A stretch of 64,000 bases of DNA from Branchiostoma floridae (lineage: Eukaryota; Chordata; Leptocardii; Amphioxiformes; Branchiostomatidae): the NCBI RefSeq assembly GCF_000003815.2, contig NC_049980.1:23203249-23267248 (forward strand), in the 5' to 3' direction. A program made the translations under genes and the position numbers. Below the pieces are notes generated by a model. The model searched no databases. It had not been told where the DNA came from and worked only from the letters and a program-made list of their open reading frames with translations. This document shows positions 51,172-63,700 of this stretch, one piece after another (position 1 is the stretch's first letter; every line of letters starts with the position of its first letter).

Positions 51172-51238
51172 GCGGTCTCGCCATGGCGACCGCCTGAAGG
51201 CACACAGTAGAAAAGAGAATGTACAGAAGCTGGCCCAT
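51172..51238 (-). CDS. First coding exon with signal peptide
   Basis: The start ATG at 51238 lies in an ideal context (ACCATGG). The product is MGQLLYILFSTVCLQAVAMA and then RP, followed by the donor GACCGC|GTAAGT (phase 1). The hydrophobic core from L4 to about V17 and small residues near A18-A20 suit a cleaved secretory signal, or a signal-anchor if uncleaved. It is on the same strand as the receptor, 42-51 kb upstream, with no other recognised gene between, so it may be that gene's start. It may instead begin an unrelated secreted or membrane protein. An in-frame internal ATG (M19) also exists. Confidence 0.55.
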
Positions 51239-51960
51239 GGTTCTTCCACTGGTGGTTCCCGCAATGGTGCCCCACGCTCTGCAGGCCTGTGCTGTTCCGT
51301 ACGTTCTGTTGGCTAAAGAGTCTCTCTTCCCTTACCGGCGCCGTACAACGGGAACGAGTCGCTGCGGCACTGCCGAGCTTTGTTCCCCATCACGTCTACC
51401 CCACATCGGGAGCCGGTAATCGACTTCAACAATAGGGTGGCCTCGCGTGGAGGTCCACAGAGTCTGGCACGCTATCGGCTGCGGGACAGGTTGGCCTCCC
51501 TCGCCGAACAGCCAGTCTCACCTTCCCGACTTCACCCCGATAAGAAATGCAGCCCCCCCCGTACAACGTGACCGGGAATCTACAGCATGCGTTGTTACGT
51601 ACGCCTAATACTTTTCCCAAACGTAAGAGCGAACGGAACACGGGTGCAGCTCTATGCCATATCCAGGTGATTGTTCAGGCGAGTCACGAAGCTTTCCCTT
51701 CCCGCGCGCTGTCTGCACGTCCGACTGGGAACATCACCGCTTGCATATGGTATAACTGGCAGCATCGAGCAGTCTACCACAAGACAGATACCAAGTTGCC
51801 GCATGGCCTGCTTATTGGACATCGCGTCAGCGTCATTACCATACCAACAGACGCCAGGTCGGACCTGCTGCACAAATCCGCGGGAAAAATCGGTGCGATG
51901 TGCACCCGAATTATTCATCAGTTCCAGAGAATTGCCCCCGCGAATAGCTGAGCCCGAGCA
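51239..51960 (-). promoter_or_regulatory. GC-richer 5' flank, probable 5' UTR and promoter region
   Basis: Directly upstream of the signal-peptide exon, GC content and CpG frequency rise (cgcgtggagg, cgctgcggca, ggcgccgtacaacgg). Several short ORFs on both strands (51426-51641 minus, 51547-51951 plus, 51652-51918 minus) are likely products of the composition. No TATA box or initiator was identified with confidence. Confidence 0.35.
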
Positions 51961-54060
51961 TCAGTACATAAGCTCGATTTTAATACTGCCAATATAATTG
52001 TAAATGAACCTCACCCCCGTGGATATTATCAAATAGCGAAGGAGCTGTCCTATCCCATTGGTGTACCTGTATGGAATAAATCCCACCCTGGAGGCGACTA
52101 ACGTCGTGAATCACGACTGTCCTTGGTTAACCATCATGTCTATCACCGAGCCAAACTAACGTGCTCATCACAGAAGATGGTATTTTTTCATGGCACATTG
52201 TACACAGATGACCGGATCAGCAGCTTTACGACAGAAGAGGTATTGCTTACTGGGTTTCCGCCAGATGCACAGAGATTTCGCTATTTCTTCGAGCTACTGA
52301 CTGTGTTATGATTAAGCGCTGTCTATTTTCTCCGATGAGCTGAAAAGGAACAATTTATAAGGTCAATGCGTCTTTGCCTGAAAGTGTAAATGAAGCGGCG
52401 ACAGCATTACAATGGTTCTCACCAAAACGGAGGAAGTCAGATAAATCCACTCTGAACTAGTCGCGTCAAAGGCGCGCGGTTGCAAAGAAATAGGACATTC
52501 TAACAATTAATGACCTGGGTACTTAAATTGTATGACTGATCATTTATTCAGAATACCATTTCCTAATAATTAAGCTATGTAGCCACTTAATGAAACACAT
52601 AATTCCTAGATTCGGTTTAAGATATGCAGTGAGTCCGAGGATGCGCAAGAAAGACAATCCACAACTTACGTCGATACATGCACCATGTTCTTCGCCATAT
52701 ATTTCTAATGTCATCAAGGACACGTATCTTAAGAGTACCTTAAGGAAAGCAGCACTCCCTGCCGCAGCCTTTCATGCTCAACAAGAAGGATTCATCGGTC
52801 TTCCAATTAGGGCACACCGTCCACGAGATAAATGATGCTCTGGCTGCTCGCAAAGCTCAGTCTAGTTTTCTTACATTTCTCGAGTGACTTTGACGAGGTC
52901 AGTCGCATGGGCCTCATGCCGAAATTGCGGTGGTTTGAAGTCAAGTTCCCCGAGTTCAATTGGTTCAATAGCTATCAAGTAGCTGATTACGGAAAACTTC
53001 TGGCCGCCGGTACACAGCACAGCAAGAGCTCCACGGGGGGTGGGGTGTATTTCAGGACTGGTTCGTTCTGGATCGATATATTTTTGTCCTGCTGTGTCTG
53101 AACCCAGAGTTCTTATATTTCCGAACGGTATTTCTTTGGTTACGATTCATAAAAATAAAGTTTATTTCTCAGCTGCTACTCATGTTCTCCTCCTTAGATT
53201 TCTGCGCGTCTTCAAAGTAGCTAAAGGGCTTCATTCGAAGTCAAACACTGCTGTTACATTATTTCCCAGATGAGACAGAAATCAAGTACTCTTCATTGCA
53301 CTTGGCATTGAATCAATCGGTGTAGAGTCTTGAAGAACTATTGTGTTGCACTCAACTCCCACCTTAACTCGAAACAGCATGCGTGACGCGAGGTTCCTAT
53401 TACCCGGACAAGCTTTACGACATAAATCTTTTGTTGCTTATGAAATAAGCGGGGATAAGTTTTGCTTACGGTGCGAGATGAATGACAGACGTGCTCTTCT
53501 GTATTTAGTACAAGGTCGTTTTAGCTGTGACAAGGGCAGTACTACGTGACAGGGTTGTCAGATTCTTGCCGGACGGAAGCATCCTTATTACCTCATACTG
53601 TTCTACGTGTCCATCAAACGTAAAACTAATTAAAGTGTCTGAATGACTTACGTTCCTACCCACTTCCCAGCATTAATCAGAACTAGTGGAAACGTCAAAA
53701 GTGTAATAAGGCATTCCATCCACATATTGAGTAGCTCCTCGTTTCCTCCGTTATTAAAGAGAGCGGTCCCTTACATGGAAACCTGCGCCACCTATCTCGC
53801 TCACTATTCCCAAATTTGGTTCTGCTTGGATGCTGTTCCAGGAAAAACAAATGGCCGTGTACTTCCGACACGTCAGCACTTTGGGACATCCTTAACTCCA
53901 ACAGTCCCCGCGCACCGTTGTGTCATGGTAGGATGCGGAGACATTTGTCACATCCTTTATCTCACCGTCATAGTCTTCCATTAGGCACCTTTTCCTGTTC
54001 GCTACAACAAATATATTACACGCTATATATAGCTATCTCTGCAAGCTACCTAAGGACGCA
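51961..54060. other. Intergenic-like region, ORF-rich, unassigned
   Basis: A series of 60-110-codon plus-strand ORFs in different frames (for example 52590-52835, 52832-53101, 53343-53549, 53643-53984). Some have protein-like composition (for instance RDARFLLPGQALRHKSF in 53343-53549; MPKLRWFEVKFPEFNWF in 52832-53101). I see no domain, no consistent splicing and no promoter. It may contain exons of an unrecognised gene. Confidence 0.3.
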
Positions 54061-54065
54061 AGGAT

Positions 54066-54270
54066 GCGGTCACATACGTCGTGCAATCGCCGTGCGATCG
54101 CTAACTTGTGGCATTTTGGAGGGCAAAAATGTACGTGTCCGGTAAATTTCGACTGTCTTGATACACGAAATGTTGTCTTAGATCAATGTCGATGGGTGGT
54201 TCTGTCACGGCCTGCTTGAAAATCCTATGGCATCAAAATCGTACGACGATCGCACGACCTATGTGACCGC
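54066..54270. mobile_element. Inverted-repeat element (MITE-like)
   Basis: The left arm 54066-54100 (gcggtcacatacgtcgtgca...) is complementary to the right arm 54236-54270 (...cgcacgacctatgtgaccgc) at about 31 of 35 positions, with a centre of about 135 bases. Both arms are rich in CG and in the palindrome CGATCG. There is no coding content. Confidence 0.6.
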
Positions 54271-55049
54271 GGCCGAAACATACAGCAAACAGACATGATT
54301 TTTCAATCACTCAACGTCATATCGGAGATGTTCAGCGTCTATTCGCTTGTAGTCGTCGTTTTATTGTTCCTGTAACATTTCATGTGTCTTTGAATGAAAG
54401 CATTTCTTCGACATTCAGACATATTGTTATCTCCATGAATTATGGGGGTTATATTTTCAGTAGCGTTTGTGTGTGTTTGTGTGCGAACAAGATAACTCAA
54501 TAATGGCTGGGTGGATTGGTTTCATACTTTGCGTGTCTCGAAGCTAGAAATAATTAGATTTTGCGTCCCGTAGCGTCTTCCCTTGATACTGTAGTGCAGC
54601 CTCTGGTTTTGCTATCGTGTTATGAACTATGATCACGATTTTTGGGTGGAGTTAAATAGCACTTGTACTCAGGAAGAAGTGACATAAGTTTGGCCCCCTA
54701 GCGGCTATTTTTGGAGCATTTTTGTCAAAATTTCCGAAGAGAAGAAAGGAACCACGGGTTTTCATGATTTTTTTAATCATAGCAGTTTTTTTCAATGTAT
54801 CTCTTATCCCGGACAAGATATGGTCTTGACATTTGGGTGGCAGATAGCTTTTGATGTCAGGACAAAGTGGGGCAGGTTTGAGTCCCCTAACTTTTAATCT
54901 TGGAACTGCAGGGAAGTTGTCGTCAAGACATTACAAAGAGAATAATGAAGAAAAGATTGACGAATCTCCATCATTTTAGGCATACAGGTAGCTTCGGCAA
55001 AGACGTTCGTAATGATATACGTATTATAAAAATGAGGCTATAATTTGTA

Positions 55050-55345
55050 TAATAGGACTTCAATAAATGTAAAACATAAATTTATGACAGGTGGAACATA
55101 AACAGATGCCAAATATGAAAATGAGGAGCTGATTTGTATAATCTATGCAAAAATAGCAAAACCGCTTCATGATGAATATAATGATGGGAATCTTATACTT
55201 GTGACATGTGTACGGTAGTCAATGATGAGCATAACCATGCATAAATGATGTAAATGTGTATTACGAAGTCATTTGCATAAAAATTACAAAAGATCTAAGT
55301 ATATTGGCGAGGTATTAAGTAGCCAAACTCTAGTTTTATGCATTG
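55050..55345. repeat. Copy of the dispersed octamer-type repeat
   Basis: Co-linear with 46330-46590 over five blocks. It also carries atttgcataa and tatgcaaaaa, and runs in reverse orientation to the array at 57.9-59.0 kb (atacttgtgacatgtgta here versus the complement of tacatatgtgacaagtttga there). Related sequence probably extends left to about 54600 (cccctagcgg and ttggaactgcag there; complements at 58118-58150). Confidence 0.65.
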
Positions 55346-56797
55346 ATTATTGTATTATTTGTCAAAGGGTCTGTGTTTCTAATCAGGAAAATATTGTTCA
55401 TTTTATATCACTAGTAATGATATCGACATTGAGCGGAAACTATTGAAATTGAAGGAAATATGGGAAAACATTTGGAATTTTAATAATGACTGTATGTAGA
55501 GAGGCAATCTGTGGGATTATGATCCATGTAAGTTAACGTTACATCTTTATTGTATGTTCTCTGTCGTAACGTATCTCTGCATTGAAAAGAAGTAAATAAC
55601 TGTGAACTTGGGAAATTAAGTAGATAGGCCATCATAGGGAAAATAAAAATGATAACCCCCAAGTATCATGACAATCCCAGATAACTACAGATAATAGTCA
55701 ACAAAATGACGTTATCTTTCTCTTTTACAAATTCTATCGCCCCATCCTAAATCAATCCAAAAAACAAAAACAAAGGAATAGACTGGTTCTGACTTGTCCA
55801 TCACAATTAGCATTTCAACTAATGACCGTCCGTCAAATATCTGTGCGTCTACACTTTATCACCATATTTACGATTTGATAGAGGTGGGCGGGGCTCTGGG
55901 ATCAGTTCCTGTCCTGTAGTTCCCCGTCATGCTGTTGAATCGAGTAATGACAAACAGCCAGGTGAACCCATCTGTCGTAAACTACATTGGCGTTGCATGT
56001 CCAGATGGGAATCACCACGACAGAGTGAGGTCCGGGGCCTTGCCGAAAACGGCGCCATGATTAAGTATACGGCTTTTTTCACAATCTTCATCACAGTGAT
56101 AAAAGGAGTGTGTCGCGTTATTACTGATACCGCGCACTGCGTCACATTTTTTCGTGTTCGGAAATATTATGTCAATACTGTTTATAGCCAGATTTATATG
56201 AAACTAGAGTTCCACGAACACATACCTTTGCCAAATAAACCAGGTTTGTTAGGCCATGTTGATTTGATTATATGGATGACATCCTCTGGGAACTCCAGAA
56301 CTGATGCGAGCGAGCGAATAAAAAAAAAAGTTTGGCCAAAAAAAAAGTTGACTTCAGTATGAAATCTAAGTGGTCAGGAAGGTTGAACATAGGACTAAAA
56401 GCACATAGTATAATATACCAACAGTTAGGTGTAGGGATCAGTACATCGTACAGGTGCAAAAAGTTTTTTTTTTTTCTTCTTGGACTGATCCGAAAAAAAA
56501 GACCTGAAAAAAATCAGTGGAACCGGTTTCGCCAATTAGAAAATGGACACACTATGTCAGCAAGCGTTTGGGGTCTTACCGGGCTAAGAAGACAACAAGA
56601 GCGAAGTCGAGTAGAGTTTATAGTCATTTGCACCAAGTTTCTACAGTCAAAGGTACAGAAACTTGATTACTTGGAGATGGGATTTTAAAACACCAGTGGG
56701 AGTCAGATAATCCACCAAACAGATTCCTTTGTAGCAAAATTGACCAATTAACATTGTTTTGAGTATAGCAAATTCTCAAGTTTCCACAGACAATCAG

Positions 56798-56837
56798 GTT
56801 CAGGTCCAGATCTGGAAATGATCTTCTGGACCTGAAC
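56798..56837. repeat. Perfect 13-bp inverted repeat
   Basis: gttcaggtccaga (56798-56810) and tctggacctgaac (56825-56837) with a 14-base loop. Confidence 0.75.
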
Positions 56838-57009
56838 GGAACCTGTACCTAAATTTTCTGTACTCAGGTACCTACACCTACCAACAATAGATTTTTTGAC
56901 GACGCCTCAGGGGAGTCGTCAAGTGGTATATATTGCGTTCAGTCTGCAAAAATTCTAGGAATTGCACAGGCATTTTTCCACAGGAATGCAGTATGCTGGG
57001 TATGCAAGT

Positions 57010-57022
57010 CCCCCCCCCCCCC
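57010..57022. repeat. Homopolymer C run (13 C)
   Basis: An uninterrupted run of C. Any frame crossing it is unreliable. Nearby A and T runs (56318-56345 and 56464-56476) make the same caution apply to ORFs 56332-56688 and 55997-56362. Confidence 0.95.
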
Positions 57023-57150
57023 AATCTGTTCCAGATGTATCTCTGGTATGCAATGGTGGAATGTAGGTCACACTGGGTCCCTGGAGGAATTTGTCCTTTG
57101 AAACTTAAGTGGTAGACAGGGAAACTCTGCACAATGGATCACGTTGTCTT

Positions 57151-57180
57151 GTTGTTATGTTATGTTGTGTTATGTTATGA
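57151..57180. repeat. TGTTA-type microsatellite
   Basis: Six near-perfect pentamers (gttgttatgttatgttgtgt and tatgttatga). Confidence 0.8.
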
Positions 57181-57466
57181 AGGATACATTTTCTTTTCTA
57201 GAGTTTGTTCAAGCCAAACGCCACAGGCAGACAGGAAATACTTCATATAGAGGTCATGATCTTGAGTGATGGCATCCAAATGGTTATCATATTCAGAGCC
57301 AAATATAATTGTTCAAGGCCTATTATACTATCCATGGACTGGAATATTACGAAGTAGGACATCCATGTGGGTTAGGTGCAAGAAAGTCATTCAAGGACGG
57401 AAGTGCTGGAAACAGTTGGTTCTTCCTTACTTTTTATTCTCCACTACACACTGTAGTGCTCAGATG

Positions 57467-57585
57467 TAGGTTTAGGTTACTGGCAGACCATTGTGCTGTA
57501 CCAGGGATAGTACATTTCTGCTGGCTGTAGGTTTATGTTACAGGTGGGCTCGTATATTGTGCCAGGGATAGTGCTACAGGGAAGT
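57467..57585. repeat. Two-copy tandem repeat, ~60 bp
   Basis: The copies start at 57467 and 57527 with gtaggttta(g/t)gttac and share tgtgccagggatagt-type blocks (gtaccagggatagtac / tgccagggatagtgct). Confidence 0.6.
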
Positions 57586-57889
57586 TCCAGTCTATTTCTG
57601 ATTTGAGCTGTATTGTTGTTCCCCTCAATCGTCGTCATGGCAATAATATTTTTGTTGCCAGTCTTGTTTCACATCTTATTCTTTGACTTTAGATTTATTT
57701 GGGCATTCTATGGCATTAGTTATCTGTTTTCTGATACTTTTTTTCTAATCTACGGCATATATGTGCTCATTTTACAGCTGCTTTGCACAATTTACTGTGT
57801 GCTCAAAAACTTTTTTTTTTTGGAAAATGGCCGAAAATTGGTGCGAGCGCGGATGTCATCCATATAATCAAATCAACATGGCCTTATGT

Positions 57890-59010
57890 AGAATGATGTC
57901 TGTAGACATAAATGTGTTACTCATTACATTTTATTTCATATGCCTGGAGTTGGTTTATAAAATTTCGTCATTATGCAAATCATGCGAATTAGATCACAAT
58001 TTACATAATTATTATCAAATTGTGTTAAGCATTACTTAAGCTATAAGCATACCAAAAATCATGATGATCCTTTCATCCCTTCTTAACTTATTCTCTTTCA
58101 AAGTCTGAAACTAAACCGGCTCCTGCAGTTCCAAACAAGACGCTAGGGGGCCCAAACATACACCTCTTACTCTCTGCCCTCTTTATCAGTTACATACGTG
58201 ACAACTTTGAACGTCCTATCACGGAATGCAGTGGATTTATGAACTTTTCTTATCAATTACGCAAATTAGCTGTTAATTTATGTAATTAGTATCTCATAAT
58301 GTAAGTTTCACTTAGGCTATCTACATACAAAAAATCATGAAGATCCGTCAACACGTTAATATTTTCTCATTTATTATGCAAATAATGTCGCCATTTGCAT
58401 AAGTGATATCTATCGACATTTCTCTCCTTCCCAGCTACATATGTGACAAGTTTGAAAGTCCTATCATGGAATGCAGTGGATTTATAAAATTTTCTTATCA
58501 AGTATGCAAATTAGCTGCTGATTTGCATAATTAGTATTTTCTTATGTCAGTCATCACTCATTCTATCTGCATACCGAAAATCATGATGATCCGTCAACAC
58601 GTAGTCGAGTTATTCTCGTCCAAAGTTTGAAAGGAAACCGGCGCCTTCAGTTCTAAGCCGCTAGGTGCACAGCACTCACTCTCTGTCCCAAGGGCTATCT
58701 ACCCCTCAGATATTATGACCACAGCATGTCCAGAACATGAGATATCAAAAATTGAGGTTCCGCTGCAGCGGGATGATTAAATTGCGCACGCGCGGACGAA
58801 TTGCTGTAGAATTCCTGTAATTTTTGCGTACCCGACATATACTATACAGTTAGGCTACTATTTTTCTCTGTTACAGTTACATATGTTACATCTTTGAGTA
58901 TCCTATTATGAAATGCAGTGGACTGATAACCTATCCTTATTGATTATGCAAATCAGCCACCGATTTGCATGATCAGTATTTAATTATGTAAGGCATCTCC
59001 GAAGCTATCA
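57890..59010. repeat. Tandem array of ~240-bp units with paired ATGCAAAT octamers
   Basis: Four diverged units can be followed, with gcaaattagc / gatttgcataattag pairs near 57974-58010, 58259-58290, 58503-58535 and 58945-58975. Before each pair is cctat(c/t)a(c/t)ggaatgcagtgga or a variant; after it comes ataccgaaaatcatgatgatccgtcaacac-type sequence (aatcatgatgatcc). Further shared blocks are ccggctcctgcagttc and ctacatatgtgacaa. Each octamer pair forms an imperfect inverted repeat. There is no coding content. Confidence 0.75.
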
Positions 59011-60660
59011 TGCCCCGAACGATGCCCCTGAGGCGTCGCCAGAAAAGAACAGACATAAAGACAACTTCTCACGGCAGCTGGAAACTGTGCCAAAATCTTG
59101 CTCACGTGGACAATGATCCCCAAGGCCTGATGCATAGAGAGACCTGATGTGGAGTAATCCCAGCTCACAAGGGGAATGGAAACCCAAGCCCTCTAGATAT
59201 TAAGGCTGCAGTTGGCTCCCCATTCGGCAAGGATTCAGTTCTTGGCAACAACGTCATCTCAGATTTGCGAATAGACCATAGAGCATTAAACTCCTCTCCA
59301 AGGCTACCATCTTATTCAAACATTCGAAGGTACTGATGTACCGCATCCCATTTGAAGCCATAAAACCCCGAGTGACCTTAGGACGTTAGATATATTTCCC
59401 CGATTCAATCGCTATTTGACTACTTCGATGCTTTCTTTACACTCGTCTTCCCCGTCCCTGAGTCATTCAAAGGTCATTTATTCTTTCCAACTTCAAGGAA
59501 AACTTAACCTGAGGGTCCCTTTGAAGAACATCGTATAAAATGACATGCAGCGGTGCAGAATAATCACCGATGCCAAAAGGTGAATATCATACATTATGTG
59601 AAACAATCAGAAGCAGACCTTGATGATCACTCACGTTTTGATGCTGTGTGGAGATAATGAGGTGCGTACTGTGGGTCAGGGCACAGTGTCACAATAGACA
59701 GGATCTGCTCATCGCTTGACCTGGCAAAAGAACTGTCGTTCAACCTATAACCTCAGTGGGAACACAGAATAACAAGAGGCGCCAGAACTCCGCTGAGTTG
59801 AAGCAAGGTGCAGACAGTGTTGGCGTCGTCGTGTCTGAATAAATACATCAATAGTGCACCAGTATAGACGATGACAGATTCTGCTACCTTTGATGTTTAC
59901 ATCAACATCAGAATAACATATTGGGGGAAATGGAGCTCTTTTTTCACTAATGACATCCTCCGTTTTTTAAAGGTTGCGGCAATACTGTAAATCAAACAGA
60001 GAAGCTAAAAAATGAGCAAATGAATACCGTAAATAAATAGATACTGATGAGAAAATGTATTGTTTGGTATAGCCATGTTCTGGGTGTTGAGGCATTTGTT
60101 TAACTTTCCTAACCATTCAGATTTCATAATGAATGCACCTTTTTTTCCAATTTCACACGCTCGTATTAGTTTTGAAGTGCTCAGAGAATGTCATTAATAC
60201 ATTCAAATCAGTATGGCCTAATGTCATTGATTTTTGTAAATTCTTTTTCCGCAACTCTTTGTTGCACAACGTACATACCCCCATTGTTGTTATTTTTCCT
60301 ACATAATCTATCAAACTCATCGAAAGCAGATTATTTTGTTCTAGCAAAGTCAGTCAACCCAACTCAATATACAGTGCCACAAGCAGCTAAGAGACACGAA
60401 GCCAAAGCGACCAAAGCAAACGGACTCGAATCTTGCAGCAGCTATCATTATGTATGTTGCACCATGTCTATACAAAATATGTGTATAAACTTAGAACTTT
60501 GAATAATGTAAACTGTTATACCTCTGTTATATATTTTGTACTAGGCAGATGGGTAATAGTGTGAGGAGGATGTTTGGCAAGGATGGGTAGCTCCAGGGTC
60601 ACACAAATACCTCAGGGGAACAACGTGGTATAGTATTGCAGTACATGTACCATAGTCCGC
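59011..60660. other. No gene or clear repeat seen
   Basis: Unassigned sequence. The 104-codon plus-strand ORF at 60188-60502 has no recognisable feature beyond AT-driven composition. Confidence 0.4.
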
Positions 60661-60664
60661 CAAA

Positions 60665-60798
60665 CTATTGACTGGCAATATCCTCATGTTCTGTAGTTTG
60701 GTCCTTCCACCGGACAAGGTAATCAAGGAGACTGTCGGAGCGTGGAGGAACCCAGACCTGGGGGCTGCAGGGTCCTGGATCAGCAGGGTCCTGGATCA
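60665..60798 (-). pseudogene. Possible retroelement chromodomain remnant
   Basis: A minus-strand frame reads DSLLDYLVRWKDQTTEHED and then IASQ before a stop. The YLVRWK core and a following E-H-(D/E) segment match the chromodomain found at the integrase C-terminus of Gypsy-type LTR elements (YLVKWKG...EHNTWEP); here the W-E-P part is missing. Upstream in the frame is a P-rich stretch (VIQDPADPGPCSPQVWVPPR), also seen between integrase and chromodomain in such elements. Part of it comes from an 18-bp tandem duplication (gcagggtcctggatca, 60767-60800). No integrase or LTR was found nearby. Confidence 0.38.
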
Positions 60799-60799
60799 C

Positions 60800-63700
60800 C
60801 ACACATTCTTAGTTAGAGGTCTTTAAAGTCACCACCCTTGGCAATATATTTGCGACCTTCGACTCTGTTCTGCCAGGAGCTATCAATCAACTCGCCACTC
60901 GCCGAAAAAATGCAATTTTACCACATTGTGAGGTTACATGTAACCACAGCCAACGAGAAGTTTAAGGCTTAAGGTAATTGCATTGCCATTGGAAACATTT
61001 CAGATATCGACTATACAAGAAAGACCTAAAGGCATGTACAATTAGTATTTTCAGCTCCGTCATATGCTCCAAAATTATATTACGTTTGCGTCGTGCCTAA
61101 GTTGTCAAACTCAAAGTTTGGTTGTTGTCATCCTAGGACTAATAACTCTCTGCCCTATACTATGAGAAATATATAAACCCTAATAGCGCTAAAAAATGCG
61201 GCCAAAATGTGTATATTTTGAAATCCATATTTCTCTTGTCTCCGGTTGAATAGAGAGACACGAAAGAGAGACGGAAGCGTAAGAAAGTGGTAAAAACAAT
61301 TCCAGAGAAAAGCATACAAAAACGGAACCTCTGCTGCAGCATACTGTACCAACATACCATACATGTATATCATCACAATACAGCCATAGGTTATTAAGTT
61401 ATTCTGACCACAAAATCCGGAAACAACAACAGACCCACACGCGCAGAATGAATACAATATCGCTATTTTATGGAGGTAACAGTGTCCTTCACCATAAGGA
61501 GACCATGCTTGTATCAGATATCTCAAATCCGTAAATGTGGTGAGGCTGTACTATTTTGATAAACAGAACGCCTACATAAGTATGAACCAGATAGAAATCG
61601 CGGTCCAGAACAAGAATCCCTCAGCGATATCTTCAAAAGAGGTCGCAAATATGACAAATACACGACTAGCTAAACCCTCGCCGGAACTTCTTCCCTTGTC
61701 ACGAGAAGACCTATTGTCTGATCTCCCAAATCTGCATCAATTCCCAGCGTACGTCTGGGGAGTGCGGAACAGGCTGTGAATCTAAAATCTGGGAATATAC
61801 AAGAAGTCAGACAATTCTGACAGCTGTTCCAAATTGTACTGAAGTACTGTAGACCCAAGCTTCAATGATCTGTTTTAAAGTCATCTGTTTTAAGTTAATA
61901 TCGATTGGTATCTTAGAATACAACACGGGTAACACGGATAGATTGTATGAATGTTGATTTGTAATTTGACTGAGAAACCAGGAGTTGGCTTTAAGTAATG
62001 TCTGTGGTGTACTTTTCATAGTTGATCGTAGTGATAAAACTATTCATTATTTCCGTCCAGGTTCAAGGAAGAAACTTGAAAGGCTAGGGATATTGCAACA
62101 AATACTGACGGTGCTGATGAATATGTAACTATGTGGTAAACAATGCTATTGAAGAAGTAATATCATTTCGTCAAAGATCCCAGCAGTATGTATGAATATT
62201 TACATGTTTCCGTAACAGTAAAATATGCGATATGATATCTGGCCATCAGAAGGTAAATCTGCCACATGATTTCTTCATGGTGATACTGGACATAGTAACA
62301 GAACAATTGTACCACTCGTCAGTCTCTTGTACAAAGTAGATACATAAATCAGTAATGCCAGCAGAATTTTTTCAGACATTTTTTTTCGGCATAAAATCGG
62401 TATCAAATTCTAATAATGCTTGACTGCATAATTTACGGTCTGTTTTACTTCAGGCACAACAGCGGTTACTGCTGGCCTAACTAGACGTTGTACATCTAAT
62501 GGAGGTCTGCAACCCCAGGAGTAGCACATTTTTATGGCCACACCAAGGGACTAAACACTAGAAAGCTAAGTATCCATTCTTTATGTAACCTCCGACCTAA
62601 ACATAAACATTACAGGCAGAAATGACAAATCTTAAGCCCACTGCTTTATTCTCGGCGATAAGAATAGGCGCGGGCACTGTTATCTTTCCAGAGTGCACAT
62701 CATTTACAGCGCTGTATATCCGTGCCCACACGCGGGTGTCATCTACGGGACTTATGATCCGTTCCTGTAAGTGTTATGTAAATCTGCATCATTCACTTTG
62801 ACGAGTGATGGTGTTAGTTATATATATCCCATTGCCTTACAGACCTGTGGCTGAAATTGCATTTCTCCAGTCTCTATTAGATGTCCCTCCCGTCCCAAGC
62901 CACTGGAGGGCGGATATTTCACCACAGATCACTTTGACGAAATGGGCTTCAATGGACGAAATGAAGCACCGTACGTCACAACATAATGCTAAGCACATTA
63001 GGTGTATACTTCACGACCTGGCAACCATATCAAAACTTTGCCGTTATAAGATTCCCCAGTGTCGTGAAAAAGTTTACTCGGGCCATAAAGAGATACATAT
63101 CGATGCCCCTCGGCATGAGACCCAATTTAAGCGCCGATGCCAAATGATACATAATGTCTTCCGGGCCGTAGGACATCGATATTTTTCAGTCTTACTCCAG
63201 ACAAATGAAATCATAGGATTATACAGTTAGGTGAGATAACGCTGCATAACCACAGGGAGACGGACATACTTGCCTGATACGACGGTACGGGGTATACGCT
63301 TTGTGCCCATTACAGCTGAAATAGCCAGAGAAATGCTCTGCTATATCTCAGTGGCACAGATCTCAAAGGCGTTTCTTCTGGAAAGAGAACACTTGATGAG
63401 TGTAAGCATTCATCTAGCTTGCTTACCATTTAGACCGGTCCAAGACCGGATTGCGCTGCACAAAGGAGACCAAAAATAAAATTGTTTAATTGTTGTTTTG
63501 CAAATACATGCCCTCATTACAATACAAGCACGGTGATATTGGCAGATGCTACCTATACTAAGAAACTGATCAAATGAAATATGAAGAAAGATAAAACTCT
63601 GATTTGAATGTTCAAAGTTATCTTTCTGTGCTCATTTACTACTGTACTGCTGAAATAACCAGCGGTGTTTCGTGCTAACAAAGGGACAATGAACTCAGTG

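Noticed and set aside
56332-56688. 118-codon plus-strand ORF
   Set aside because: It crosses several A and T homopolymers, so the frame is unreliable; the product is K/F-rich low complexity.
62805-63230. 141-codon plus-strand ORF as a gene
   Set aside because: A few ORFs of this length are expected by chance in 64 kb of six-frame sequence, and no domain or splice context supports it.
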